The notes under the pieces were generated by a model, which saw nothing but the letters and a program-made list of their open reading frames with translations, was not told the origin of the DNA and made no database searches. This document shows, piece after piece, positions 46,020 to 54,842 of a stretch of DNA of 64,000 bases (positions are counted from its first letter, which is position 1; each line of letters opens with the position of its first letter). Source of the stretch: Paenibacillus sp. oral taxon 786 str. D14 (GTDB lineage: Bacteria; Bacillota; Bacilli; Paenibacillales; Paenibacillaceae); NCBI RefSeq assembly GCF_000159955.1, contig NZ_GG695971.1, forward strand, positions 50,871 to 114,870, read 5' to 3'. Position numbers and translations under genes: made by a program.

Positions 46020-46505
46020 ATGGCAAATTATGTTTTGGAAGAGAAGGATAGCTTTACGGTATTTGGGCTGGGTACGGAATTAAAAAGTCATTACACGGAT
46101 TTCGCCGGCATCAACAAGGAAAAGTCGAGCTTCTGGCAAGCCGTCACCGAGGACGGCCGACTCGATCAGCTTAAAGCGATCGCGGAGAACGACTACGTCT
46201 TTGCCGTAAATGAAGCGGTCAATAACAAAATGATGTATTACGTCGGCGTATTGAGCCGCGAAACGCTGCCGGACTCGGAAGACTCTCGGGTCATTCAATT
46301 CCCGAAGGGGGAGTACCTGATTGTCAAAGGGGAAGGCACAACGGCGGATGAATTCAGTAATCAGCTGGCGGGGATCGCTTTTGGCCAAGTCCTGCCGGAA
46401 TTGAATCATGTCGCTTATGTTGGTGGGCCAAACGCCTCGGTATTGATGGAGCAAGAGAATGGTCGCGTCGTGGGAGAAATGTGGATCCCCGTCGTAAGGA
46501 AATAG
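46020..46505 (+). CDS. GyrI-like / effector-binding domain protein
   Basis: This is a stand-alone SOUL/GyrI-like (AraC_E_bind) domain with no DNA-binding part. It has 161 residues, including FTVFGLGTELKSHYTDFAGI, YYVGVLSRE, FPKGEYLIVKGEG and the end MWIPVVRK. Such domains bind small, often drug-like ligands. It sits 22 bp ahead of the next gene and under the WYL box, so it is the likely main target of that regulator. Confidence 0.8.
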   Translation: MANYVLEEKDSFTVFGLGTELKSHYTDFAGINKEKSSFWQAVTEDGRLDQLKAIAENDYVFAVNEAVNNKMMYYVGVLSRETLPDSEDSRVIQFPKGEYLIVKGEGTTADEFSNQLAGIAFGQVLPELNHVAYVGGPNASVLMEQENGRVVGEMWIPVVRK

Positions 46506-46526
46506 AGAAGAAGAGGAGGGTTAAGC

Positions 46527-46994
46527 ATGTCCTATGTCGTTGATTTCAAAAATGTATCCACCATCGGTTTAGAATCCTCTCCTGTAGCAGAGGCGTTAGC
46601 CGGGCTGCGAGCCAATGAGGCGCGTTATTTTATGAACAAATATAAGCATGTGTTTACGGTTGAACCGGCCAGCGAAAGCCAGGAAACCCTGGATTATGTG
46701 AACCGGATATTAAAAGAAGAACGGGGGATCGAGTTCTCGGCGAAGCCGTTAGAAACGTCGTTTTTTCAAGTGGAAAACATCCGGTGGGCGTTCGTCTTCT
46801 ATGAGGATGGCTTAGGGGTTAACGTCATGTACACCTTGGACGATCCGAAGAAGCGGGCCGTGGGATTTAAGCTGTCTGAAGGGATGGAGGTCCCTAAGGA
46901 ACTGGAGGAGAAGAAGTTTAAGTTTGCCCGACAGAAGTCGAAATTGGCTGGTACGATCCGGGGCTCGTTCTTCGTGATTAAGGGCGAGTATTAA
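46527..46994 (+). CDS. Protein of unknown function, second gene of the WYL-controlled pair
   Basis: It has 155 residues, is soluble and is not recognised. AGAGGAGGG precedes the ATG. It shows a helical first half (VAEALAGLRANEARYFMNKYK) and a beta-rich second half (FFQVENIRWAFVFYEDGLGV), ending with a basic stretch and SFFVIKGEY. The tight spacing suggests it works with the GyrI-like protein, perhaps as a second ligand-binding subunit. Confidence 0.65.
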   Translation: MSYVVDFKNVSTIGLESSPVAEALAGLRANEARYFMNKYKHVFTVEPASESQETLDYVNRILKEERGIEFSAKPLETSFFQVENIRWAFVFYEDGLGVNVMYTLDDPKKRAVGFKLSEGMEVPKELEEKKFKFARQKSKLAGTIRGSFFVIKGEY

Positions 46995-47008
46995 AAAAAG
47001 CTGAAAGG

Positions 47009-47036
47009 AAGGCCGTTCAACGTGAGCGGCCTTTTT
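47009..47036 (+). terminator. Terminator of the GyrI-like pair
   Basis: GGCCG (47011-47015) pairs with CGGCC (47027-47031), flanked by A/T pairs and TTTTT. Confidence 0.75.
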
Positions 47037-47064
47037 CATCTTCCGCGACAAGGGAGCGGGATCA

Positions 47065-47303
47065 AAAATTTGAGCTTCAATCGCCGCTTTGTCGATGACG
47101 GACCACACCTGCTTGATTTTCCCGTCTTCGTACTTGTAAATGACATTTTCATAGAACAACACACTTCTGCCATTGACAGGTAGACCCAGAAATTGCCCCT
47201 TGGGCGTGACATCAAAGCGTAAGCGGCTCGAAATATAAGGCGGCTCACTGTTTAGATAATCCCCCAAATCCCATTTATTGTATTCGACGAACTTCGTACG
47301 CAT
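47065..47303 (-). pseudogene. SnoaL-like ester cyclase fragment
   Basis: The frame carries about 65 residues of the C-terminal SnoaL core: RLRFDVTPKGQFLGLPVNGR, VLFYENVIYKYEDGK and VWSVIDKAAIEAQ. The N-terminal half and a ribosome site are missing. The frame then runs without a stop through the terminator and antisense to the neighbouring gene, so the natural end is also lost. Confidence 0.7.
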
Positions 47304-47305
47304 GC

Positions 47306-47341
47306 AAAAAGAGAACCAGGGCCCCCGATAGGGAGCCCTAG
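47306..47341 (-). terminator. Terminator of the GH16 gene
   Basis: On the minus strand AGGGCTCCC pairs with GGGGGCCCT (one G-T wobble), followed by GGTTCTCTTTTTG. Confidence 0.75.
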
Positions 47342-47375
47342 TATTGATGATTGGCTATTGAGCAGTCTCACCGGT

Positions 47376-49766
47376 TTATTCCGGCGTTCCTTGTGTAACC
47401 CCATGAATGTAGGTTTGCCACGGGGTATCCAGCGCCCCTTGCCCGGGGTTATAGGTGAAGAAATACTCCACCACATCCCCTTGGCTCAGGTTGTTAACCG
47501 CATAGGTATAGTTGCCGTTCCCCACCGGGGTCATGGCGACATTGAGTTGCACACCGTTATTGATCTTATAATGCAGATCCGCAAAAGTCGCGCCGTTGAC
47601 GTAGAACAACAGGTTATCGCCGGTTTTCTTCAGCCCCTTCACTTGATCGCCGATCACAATCGTGGAGGGCGTGCCCGGATCTCCCGGGTTTCCGGGATTC
47701 TGACCGCCGCCGCCATTGCCGTTGTCCTTATAGACGCGCACATAATCGACTTGCATCGTTGCCGGGATATCGCCAGGTCCTGGGGCGATGCCGCCGTCGA
47801 AGTTCCCGCCGATGGCCAGGTTCATGATGAGATAGAACGGCTGATCGAAAGGTGCGTTCGGGTTGTTTGGTGCTGCCGTGGAATACCATTGATCCCGGGT
47901 CGCTTTGAAGAAGAACTTGCCGTCTACATACCATTTGATGTTGTCCTCTTCCCAAACGACGGAGTAGACATGGAAGTCATTGGCGATGGTTTGCCCGGAT
48001 GGGAAGTGGTATTCGCCGGAAAGATGCGTATTGGCCGGCCATTGTCCGCCGAAGTGAATGGCGCCGGAGGAGATACCAGGCAGACGCCCCCGAGCTTCCA
48101 TGACGTCGATTTCACCGGAAGCGGCCCAGGTGCCGTAGGCTTGATCCTGAGGCAGCATCCACAGCGCCGGCCAAATCCCGTTCCCCGTAGGCAGCTTCGC
48201 GCGGAAATCCACTCGGCCGTATTTCAACGAGAAGTGATCCTTGGTGTTAACCTTGCCGGAAGAATATTGCGCATAACGATTTGGATCCTGCGGGAAGGAT
48301 TTAGGGTCATTTAACGCCCGGATATTTAGGTTTCCATCCTGAACGAAAATATTTTGCGGGCTGTTCGTGTAATGCTGCAGCTCCGCATTGCCCCAACCCC
48401 AGGTGCCCGGATCGTCATTGAGGTAATATCCTTGTTCATAATTCCACTTGCTCATATCTAGCTGGGAACCGGTAAATTCATCCTGCCAGATGAGCGTCAA
48501 ACCGTCAATGTTCGGATTGCTTGGCGTGCTGAGCGGAATATCCTCTTGGTCGGATTCATCCGGCCGCGGAGCGTTAGGATTGCCGATGAAGGTATACGTG
48601 ACGTAGTTGTTGCCGACGTTACCGCCCTTTTGCCCATTTAGAGGATATCCGATACGGATTTGCATATCCTGTTGGATCGGCTGGAACCACAGGCCATAGA
48701 TGTAGTCAGCCCAATAGCCCCATTGATTGGCGCTGGATAAGTTGTTGTAACCATTCGCGGAATAGACGAATCCGCTTTGGCTGGAATCGGCGAGATCAAC
48801 CCACTGACCGTTGACGTTGATCTGATAAACGAAATTCTCCAGCTCCGAGGCAATGGGAGCGCCTCCGTCGATTTTCGGCAGGGGCAACCCGATGGCACCG
48901 CTTTCATTTGCAGTGAACGTCGTTCCCTCATAAGGAGTCAGGGTATACGAATTTCTTACCGGTTCATTAAAAATAATCGTATACACGAGGTTCACTGACG
49001 AAGTTTTCGATTCCAATTTCACGTTGATGGACTCCGTGACGTTAAACCAGTAACCCCCGCCGCCATCGGTGAATTGGCCGAAGTTCTGGTCATAGATCCA
49101 GCCGCTGGCCGGATTGTTATCGATATCGATCCAGGTGCTGCTGTTCACTGGCTTCACATACACCTTCAAATCGTCGGCAACCGCGGCATAAGGAATAGAC
49201 GGATCGTTATTGAACACGGGATAGGTGAAGCCAGCCCCGCCCGTAAATCCTGCGGTAATAACCGGACCTTGCGTTGGTGTCATCGCCGTGATCGTGGTTT
49301 TGTTGATATTTTGAAAGTCGAGAGTGTAATTAAGCGTAACCCCGTTTGCTCTGGAGTACAGTTGAATCTCTGTGGTTGCGGAAAGGACGAACCAATAACC
49401 GTTAAAGCCGCTGTCACTCCAGTGCCCCCAGTTCTGGTTGTAGACAAAGCTGCTGACACTGTCGATGTCGACCCAGTTGCCATTAACTTTCACTTTGACG
49501 CCTAAATCCTGCACCACATCGCTCCAGGTAGCCGAACCGCCATTAAAAATAGGCATAACAAAGCCGTAGCTCGCTTGTCCGACCCCCGACTTGGTGATGA
49601 CCGGCCCGTCTGCCGGTGAGAAGTAGCTCATCGAAGTAATCGTTGTCCCTGCTGCCTGAGCCTTCGGCGTCGGCACGAAACTGACGCCAACTGCCATGAT
49701 GACCGCCAGGAGCAAGCTGAATACGTTTCGAGCGAGCCGCCTTTCTGCAAAGTGAGTCCGTTTCAT
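47376..49766 (-). CDS. Secreted GH16 endo-beta-1,3(4)-glucanase with N-terminal triple repeat and CBM56-like tail
   Basis: It is a probable laminarinase or lichenase. A signal peptide ends near AQAAG. Residues about 40-380 hold three diverged repeats of 100-125 residues, each with an ITAM/ITSM-type start, a conserved V-N-G-x-W-V/I-D-I/L segment and an aromatic G-Y-W-F stretch. The GH16 domain (about 415-665) has the catalytic motif GEIDVMEA with nucleophile Glu552, Asp554 and acid/base Glu557. A Gly/Pro/Asn linker leads to a C-terminal module (about 690-796; VKGLKKTGDNLLFYVN) resembling CBM56, a beta-1,3-glucan binder. The start is ATG 49766 after AAGGGAGGG. A cre-like site upstream suggests catabolite control. 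Confidence 0.9.
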   Translation of the reverse strand: MKRTHFAERRLARNVFSLLLAVIMAVGVSFVPTPKAQAAGTTITSMSYFSPADGPVITKSGVGQASYGFVMPIFNGGSATWSDVVQDLGVKVKVNGNWVDIDSVSSFVYNQNWGHWSDSGFNGYWFVLSATTEIQLYSRANGVTLNYTLDFQNINKTTITAMTPTQGPVITAGFTGGAGFTYPVFNNDPSIPYAAVADDLKVYVKPVNSSTWIDIDNNPASGWIYDQNFGQFTDGGGGYWFNVTESINVKLESKTSSVNLVYTIIFNEPVRNSYTLTPYEGTTFTANESGAIGLPLPKIDGGAPIASELENFVYQINVNGQWVDLADSSQSGFVYSANGYNNLSSANQWGYWADYIYGLWFQPIQQDMQIRIGYPLNGQKGGNVGNNYVTYTFIGNPNAPRPDESDQEDIPLSTPSNPNIDGLTLIWQDEFTGSQLDMSKWNYEQGYYLNDDPGTWGWGNAELQHYTNSPQNIFVQDGNLNIRALNDPKSFPQDPNRYAQYSSGKVNTKDHFSLKYGRVDFRAKLPTGNGIWPALWMLPQDQAYGTWAASGEIDVMEARGRLPGISSGAIHFGGQWPANTHLSGEYHFPSGQTIANDFHVYSVVWEEDNIKWYVDGKFFFKATRDQWYSTAAPNNPNAPFDQPFYLIMNLAIGGNFDGGIAPGPGDIPATMQVDYVRVYKDNGNGGGGQNPGNPGDPGTPSTIVIGDQVKGLKKTGDNLLFYVNGATFADLHYKINNGVQLNVAMTPVGNGNYTYAVNNLSQGDVVEYFFTYNPGQGALDTPWQTYIHGVTQGTPE

Positions 49767-49834
49767 AAATACCCTCCCTTTATTATCCTCATCCTCCCAA
49801 CCTATGCACACCAAGGAAAATACTTACTTACATG

Positions 49835-49848
49835 GGAGAACGCTTTCA
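49835..49848. promoter_or_regulatory. cre-like site upstream of the GH16 gene
   Basis: GGAGAACGCTTTCA matches TGWAANCGNTNWCA at 12 of 14 positions, 69 bp before the GH16 start. Confidence 0.45.
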
Positions 49849-49871
49849 TTCTAACAATCCGGTCATCTGAT

Positions 49872-49909
49872 GAGTAGGCACCAGATTTCGGGTGAGGTGC
49901 TCTTTTTTT
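49872..49909 (+). terminator. Orphan rightward terminator
   Basis: GAG-N3-GCACC pairs with GGTGCTC and seven T follow. No plus-strand gene lies to its left (the GH16 gene runs the other way), so its gene has probably been lost. Confidence 0.5.
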
Positions 49910-50018
49910 GGGGAAGCAACCAAGTAACGAAAATTTTAAATAATTTGTGGAAGGGGACCTTCCTCTGAAAGGGATTCGGGAGGGGGAAAAGAATATAATT
50001 AAAGGTTCCTCACTTTTT

Positions 50019-50357
50019 TCCAGCTGGAGCTCGTTCCGGCAGGAATCCTCGCCGAAGACATGGATCTATCGGATCGCCTCCAACCTCTGTCTGGATAAAC
50101 TGAGGCAAGCGAAACGTCGGGTGCTTCCCGTCGATCTGTCCGATCCGGCGAGCTCCATCGTGGAACCTCGGGAGACGTTGCCCGATTCCACTTGGATTTG
50201 GCTGGCCCCTGATTTTGGTGAAAATCCCGAGGAGGCGCTCATCCGCAAGGATACCCTGCAACTCTGCTTCATCGCGCTTCTGCAGACTTTGCCTCCTCGT
50301 CAACGGGCCGTATTGATTTTGAAGGATGTCTTTGACTGGTCGTCCAAGCAAATCCTA
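50019..50357 (+). pseudogene. ECF sigma factor fragment
   Basis: The frame preserves the end of region 2 (FRQESSPKTWIYRIASNLCL then DKLRQAKRR) and the start of region 4 (LLQTLPPRQRAVLILKDVFDWSSKQI). The first half of region 2 and the recognition helix of region 4 are absent. The frame then ends in a terminator. It resembles the long-linker SigJ-like ECF factors. Confidence 0.75.
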
Positions 50358-50369
50358 AGAAACGAAACT

Positions 50370-50393
50370 GGCACCCGACGGGGTACCTTTTTT
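50370..50393 (+). terminator. Terminator behind the sigma remnant
   Basis: GGCACCC pairs with GGGTACC with one mismatch, followed by six T. Confidence 0.5.
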
Positions 50394-50501
50394 CTTTAGG
50401 GCAACTTGTCTAAACATAATTTTTCCCATAGACGGATGAGTTGATGAGAGCTACACTAGGGAAGGCGACAAAGAATTCACCTAGTAGGAGCTTGTAAAAA
50501 C

Positions 50502-51893
50502 GTGACTTTAACTGAACGTATACCATCATGGAAGAAACTTAGCCTATTTGCCGTGACCTGGCCGATCTTTATCGATTCGGTGTTACGGATGATGCTTGGC
50601 ACCGTCGACGTGTTTATGCTCAGCCGAATTTCCGATACGGCTACCGGGGCGGTGGGCTTAGCGAATGAGATTATCTATTTCTGCATTCTGATGTTTGGAT
50701 TTGTTGGCATCGGGACGAGTGTGGCCGTCTCCCAGTATATCGGTGCTGGGCGAGAGAAAGAAGCGAGCCGCGTCTCGGCGCTTGCGATTTCGATGAACCT
50801 GATCTTCGGGATCTTCGTCAGCCTGGTCCTCGTTGGCTTTGGAGAGCCGCTCCTGCGGTTGCTCAACCTGAATGAGGAACAGATTGGCATCGCCAGCCAT
50901 TATCTGAAGATCATCGGCGGCTTTATGTGGATCGAGGCGCTGTCTTACGCAGTATCGTCGGTCATCCGTTCGAGCGGCAATACCAAAAGCGTCATGTATG
51001 TAACGCTGGGCGTGAATCTTCTCCACGTCACCGGCAACTATCTGCTGATCTTCGGGAACCTCGGCTTTCCGGAAATGGGCGTGACCGGTGCGGCGATCTC
51101 GACCGTCGTCAGCCGTTTTGTCGGCATCATTGTTCTGTTCTTCATCTTGTATCGCCGGGTTCCTGCTCCGATTCACGGGAAGGACTATGTGACTTGGAAC
51201 GGGACTTATGCGAAGCAGATTCTAAGCGTTGGGCTGCCGGCGGCGGGAGAGCATCTGGCTTGGCAATCGCAGTACCTGATGATCATGGGTTTCGTGAACA
51301 TGATTAGCATTACCGCCCTAAATACGCATGTTTACGTGATGAACATTTCCAACTATTTTATGGCACTGGCCGCGTCGATTGGGGCAGGGACAGAGATTAT
51401 CGTCGGTCAAATGGTTGGAGCAGGGGAGATGAAGGCCGCCTATAAGCGACTGATGAAAAGCGTACGGATCAGCTTCCTGCTCACCTTGGCCATTGTTGGT
51501 GCGGCTTCGATCTTCCGCCATGACCTCATCGGTTTGTTCACCGAAGATCCTGCGATTATCGCAACCGGAGCTAGCATCTTCCTGCTGTCGATCGTGCTTG
51601 AACCTGGCCGGACCTTCAATATGGTCATCATCAATTCGCTGCGCGCCGCCGGGGATGCGCGGTTCCCCGTCCTGATGGGCGTATGCTCGATGTGGGGCGT
51701 CTCGGTTCCGCTGGCCTACCTGCTGGGCGTTCACCTGGAGATTGGACTCCTTGGGATATGGATTGCATTTGCCGTGGATGAATGGCTGCGCGGACTGATC
51801 ATGCTGCTTCGCTGGAGAAGCCGGGCTTGGGAGAAGAAAGCGCTCGTCAAGCCGGTTTCCGCAACGGAGGAGGCGCTCGGGGCCTCCGCTTAA
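50502..51893 (+). CDS. MATE-family multidrug/cation efflux protein
   Basis: This is a 12-helix antiporter with the two-fold MATE repeat: FGFVGIGTSVAVSQYIGAGREKEASR in the first half (50692-50770) and AASIGAGTEIIVGQMVGAGEMKAAYKR in the second. It has 463 residues. The start is GTG, 11 nt after TAGGAG. It is monocistronic. The substrate cannot be predicted. Confidence 0.9.
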   Translation: MTLTERIPSWKKLSLFAVTWPIFIDSVLRMMLGTVDVFMLSRISDTATGAVGLANEIIYFCILMFGFVGIGTSVAVSQYIGAGREKEASRVSALAISMNLIFGIFVSLVLVGFGEPLLRLLNLNEEQIGIASHYLKIIGGFMWIEALSYAVSSVIRSSGNTKSVMYVTLGVNLLHVTGNYLLIFGNLGFPEMGVTGAAISTVVSRFVGIIVLFFILYRRVPAPIHGKDYVTWNGTYAKQILSVGLPAAGEHLAWQSQYLMIMGFVNMISITALNTHVYVMNISNYFMALAASIGAGTEIIVGQMVGAGEMKAAYKRLMKSVRISFLLTLAIVGAASIFRHDLIGLFTEDPAIIATGASIFLLSIVLEPGRTFNMVIINSLRAAGDARFPVLMGVCSMWGVSVPLAYLLGVHLEIGLLGIWIAFAVDEWLRGLIMLLRWRSRAWEKKALVKPVSATEEALGASA

Positions 51894-51919
51894 ACCTTAT
51901 ATAAGCAAGAGAAACAAGA

Positions 51920-51976
51920 AAGGGGACGTCCCTCCGTCATCTACGATGACTTTTGGGACATCCCCTTCTTCCTTTT
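51920..51976 (+). terminator. Terminator of the MATE gene
   Basis: AGGGGACGTCCC pairs with GGGACATCCCCT, with an inner GTCATC/GATGAC stem, then CTTCCTTTT. Confidence 0.7.
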
Positions 51977-51990
51977 ACGCTCCAGCCTCA

Positions 51991-52752
51991 TTACTCAATA
52001 GAGTCTTTGTTGGCTTGGTACAGCTGTTCTGTATATTTGTCGATATCGTCTCGGGACATCCGCAGGCGTACGATCGAGGAACCGTACCCGATTTCCTGCT
52101 TGCCTTCGGCTAAACCTTGAAAAATGCCTTCCGTGAAGGCATCCAGCGGTTCCCCAATGCGTATGCAGACCGCTGCTTCCCAGATCTGTGTTCACTGCAG
52201 GAGGAGCAATTTCAATGACTTCAACGGATGTTGCAGACAGTTGGTGTCTTAAGCTCATGGTGTAAGAGTGAAGCGCCGCTTTTGTTGCCGAATACACCGG
52301 CGCAATTGCAAAAGGAGTAAACGCCAAACCAGAAGTGACGTTAATAATTGCTGCCGTTTCTTTCTTCGCGAAGTAAGGGGCAAACAACATGGACAAATGG
52401 ACAGGCGCTTCGATATTCGTCGTAATCTCCTTGCTATAATCGTACCAGTTGTCTCTCGCGTCCGCTTTGAGCACGTTGTAGCGCAGTTGAATCCCGGCAT
52501 TATTAATCAGCACGTTCACGTCGGGATAGTTTGTTGTCACCAATCGAACAAGGCTACACGATCGCTTTCTTGAGCCAAGTCGCAAACTTGAGTGATTAAG
52601 CCCGGCACTTGTTTCCGAGCTTGCTCAAGCACGCTTTCCCGCCGGCCGATAACGATGACGGTATTTCCGTTTTGCACGAATTTCTCTGCAAAGGCGAGCC
52701 CGATCCCGGAGCCGCCGCCAGTAATCAATATCGTATTTCCTGTAAGCTTCAT
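51991..52752 (-). pseudogene. Short-chain dehydrogenase (DltE-like), two frameshifts
   Basis: The first 70 codons (MKLTGNTILITGGGSGIGLA) are intact. A frame change near 52555 leads into a second frame with NVLINNAGIQ and the catalytic Tyr/Lys of PVYSATKAAL. Another near 52165 leads into the true C-terminus (FQGLAEGKQEIGYGSSIV, ending ANKDSIE and TAA at 51991). All pieces add up to a normal 253-residue SDR. The ATG overlaps the stop of the MerR gene (ATGA). Confidence 0.88.
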
Positions 52753-53126
52753 AGGTTCTCTCCTCCACGAAGTTGTTTTTGATAACGATCGATTTTATCT
52801 TCAATCCCCTTCAGGTATTCCTGCATTAATGCGATTTCATCTAGCACGTTTTGCTTATGCTTCAACAGCATGTCGAGTCGTTTCTCTACTGTAGAATTTC
52901 CCTCCACAACCCAGTCCATGTACTGCTTAATCTGGCTGATGGGCATGTTGGTGTTCTTAAGGCAAGTTACGATTTGCAGCAACGCCAATTGACGTTCCGA
53001 AAATAGTCTTCTCCCCGCCTCGTCCCGTTCGATAAACGGAAGAAGGCCTTTTTTCTCATAAAAGCGCAAGGTAGACTCTGGTATATGATACATGGCTGCA
53101 GCTTCGCCAATGGTATAGTACTTCAT
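52749..53126 (-). CDS. MerR-family regulator
   Basis: The HTH_MerR region (YYTIGEAAAMYHIPESTLRF then YEKKGLLPFIERDEAGRRLF) is followed by a dimerization coiled coil. It has no Cys cluster, so it belongs to the YyaN-like branch that senses aldehydes or other non-metal stresses. The start is ATG 53126 behind GGAGG; an upstream in-frame ATG adds five residues. It is 125 residues and drives the broken dehydrogenase through an overlapping junction. Confidence 0.88.
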   Translation of the reverse strand: MKYYTIGEAAAMYHIPESTLRFYEKKGLLPFIERDEAGRRLFSERQLALLQIVTCLKNTNMPISQIKQYMDWVVEGNSTVEKRLDMLLKHKQNVLDEIALMQEYLKGIEDKIDRYQKQLRGGENL

Positions 53127-53169
53127 AGTGGAGGCCTCCAAATCTTAAGGATTTCTTGTCGACATGACT

Positions 53170-53200
53170 ATCATACGACTTAAACCTTGGTTTAAGTCAA
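53170..53200 (-). promoter_or_regulatory. MerR-type promoter with perfect 22-bp palindrome
   Basis: On the minus strand TTGACT and TATGAT are separated by 19 bp, the over-long spacer that MerR activators correct. The palindrome GACTTAAACC-AA-GGTTTAAGTC (plus coordinates 53177-53198) occupies the spacer and touches the -35 box, as in known MerR operons. Confidence 0.85.
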
Positions 53201-53287
53201 CTGTGCTTCTTCGTATTTACGTTTGCCTGTCCGGGTGCAGTATAATAAGGGAGGAGTGAAGACCAAAAAAGAGAGGAGCCAAAGAAA

Positions 53288-53377
53288 ATGGCACAATCCT
53301 TAAAAGGAAAAGTTGCGATCATCACCGGAGCAGCCCGGGGGATCGGCAAAGCAACCGCGCCCGCCTTTGGTGCGTGA
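53288..53377 (+). pseudogene. Start of a short-chain dehydrogenase, truncated
   Basis: GAGAGGAG precedes an ATG and 29 codons: MAQSLKGKVAIITGAARGIG then KATAPAFGA and TGA. This is the Rossmann beginning of an SDR, cut off after the second helix. About 75 bases of unrecognised sequence follow before a terminator. Confidence 0.7.
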
Positions 53378-53493
53378 CGCGGCAGCTAGATGACGACGAA
53401 AACAAGGAGTGTGACCAGACCGCTACCACGGATAGTGAAGGTCATTTTGACGTTAGAGTGTAACAAAGTACATAGTTTGCGTTCAAAAGAGAC

Positions 53494-53521
53494 GAGCACC
53501 TACTGGAGGTGCTCTTTTTCT
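53494..53521 (+). terminator. Terminator behind the SDR stub
   Basis: GAGCACCT-ACTGG-AGGTGCTC is a perfect 8-bp stem plus TTTTTC. Confidence 0.85.
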
Positions 53522-53542
53522 TTGAAACCGACAAAATGATAT

Positions 53543-53557
53543 TGATAATCATTATCA
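53543..53557. promoter_or_regulatory. Fur box of the siderophore regulator gene
   Basis: TGATAATCATTATCA is an exact 7-1-7 Fur palindrome, 61 bp before the ATG. Confidence 0.9.
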
Positions 53558-53618
53558 GTAATTTTATACTAATGCCAGAATAAAGCGGATGGATATCTGG
53601 TCCAGGGGGGCATAATCG

Positions 53619-54758
53619 ATGAAAGAGGTAGACTTGACGCGCATGTCGTTAAAAGATATTCGGGAATATATGGCGGATCATTACCATGAACCGTTGTCGA
53701 TTGACGATCTGGCGCAGTTAACTGGCTTGAGTCCAAACTATTTTGGAGAAGCGTTCAAGAACGCCTACCAGCAAAATGTCATGGATTATCTTACGGACAT
53801 GCGGATCGGGAGAGTCAAGCAGTTGCTTCGTGAGACGGATATGTGTTTACGCGATATTGCCAAGCTTGCCGGATACAGCGATAAATTTTATTTGAGCAAA
53901 AAGTTCAAGAAGGAAGTTGGGGAGTCGCCTTCCGCTTATCGGAAGAACTGGCGCAAACGGATTGCGGTGATATCTGTCGGGGCCATGGGGAACTTGCTCG
54001 CTCTTGGCATCGTTCCTGTAGCGGCTCCTATTGATCCGAAGTGGACCCCTTACTATTACATATACTATCAGAACGAGATTCAGGTACATTTGGATTGCTC
54101 ACATTTGGAGACGGAAGCGAAGAACATCAGAATGCTAGTCCAGGCCAAACCCGATTGCTTATTCTTCATTGAGCCGTTATCGCAACATATGGCTAGTGAG
54201 CTTAGAGCAAACGGCGTTGAACTGATCCCGATCGAATCGAGGGATTGGAAAGGACAGCTCATGGAGATGGCCTCAGCGCTTGGGGAACAGAAGAAAGGCG
54301 AGAGCTGGATTGCAGATTATGAGCAGCGGGTAGACCAAGCTAGAAAAACCATGGGTTCCGCATCCCGGAAGGAGCTGACCGTGACCTTACGATTATGCGA
54401 AGATCAGATGTTCCTGTACAGTAATCGGGGGATACGGGATGTGTTGTATCAAGATCTGGCTTTACATACCATCCCTAAACAGCTTGGGTTATGTAACGAG
54501 CCGATTTCTCGGGAACAACTCCAAGAGCTGAACCCTGACCGGTTGTTCCTCTTAGTTTGCCCGGATGCGGCTACACGCGTACATTGGCTAACCTTGCAGC
54601 ACGATCCCTCGTGGCAGCGGCTGAACGCCGTAAAGAAGGGGCAATTATATCAGATCCCGTCCAATCCTTGGTTTGAGTATTCCGCGATCGCGGTGAATCG
54701 AATGCTGGAGGAAGGGGTATTGATGTTAACCGGAAAAAGTCCAATCTCCCCTCCTTGA
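53619..54758 (+). CDS. AraC-type regulator with siderophore-binding domain (Btr-like)
   Basis: Two AraC HTH motifs (about 8-110; LSPNYFGEAFKNAYQQNVMD, RDIAKLAGYSDKFYLSKKFK) are followed by a periplasmic-binding-protein-like domain related to FeuA (about 120-375; GNLLALGIVPVAAP, PDCLFFIEP). In B. subtilis Btr the second domain binds the iron-siderophore inside the cell and the protein then activates uptake genes. It has 379 residues. The Fur box upstream and a Fur box before the next gene fit that logic. Confidence 0.88.
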   Translation: MKEVDLTRMSLKDIREYMADHYHEPLSIDDLAQLTGLSPNYFGEAFKNAYQQNVMDYLTDMRIGRVKQLLRETDMCLRDIAKLAGYSDKFYLSKKFKKEVGESPSAYRKNWRKRIAVISVGAMGNLLALGIVPVAAPIDPKWTPYYYIYYQNEIQVHLDCSHLETEAKNIRMLVQAKPDCLFFIEPLSQHMASELRANGVELIPIESRDWKGQLMEMASALGEQKKGESWIADYEQRVDQARKTMGSASRKELTVTLRLCEDQMFLYSNRGIRDVLYQDLALHTIPKQLGLCNEPISREQLQELNPDRLFLLVCPDAATRVHWLTLQHDPSWQRLNAVKKGQLYQIPSNPWFEYSAIAVNRMLEEGVLMLTGKSPISPP

Positions 54759-54803
54759 ACTGTCCATGGCCTAGGGGGGAGCCTCTCATTATAATCATCT
54801 TAT

Positions 54804-54818
54804 TGAGATTGATTATCA
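54804..54818. promoter_or_regulatory. Fur box of the siderophore uptake genes
   Basis: TGAGATTGATTATCA matches the 7-1-7 palindrome TGATAAT-N-ATTATCA at 13 of 15 positions, 25 bp before the lipoprotein ATG. Confidence 0.75.
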
Positions 54819-54842
54819 ATGAGAAAGGGGTTATGGGTAAAT

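Noticed and set aside
53378..53493. Continuation of the truncated SDR gene
   Set aside because: No frame after the TGA at 53375 resembles the rest of an SDR; the gene is simply cut.
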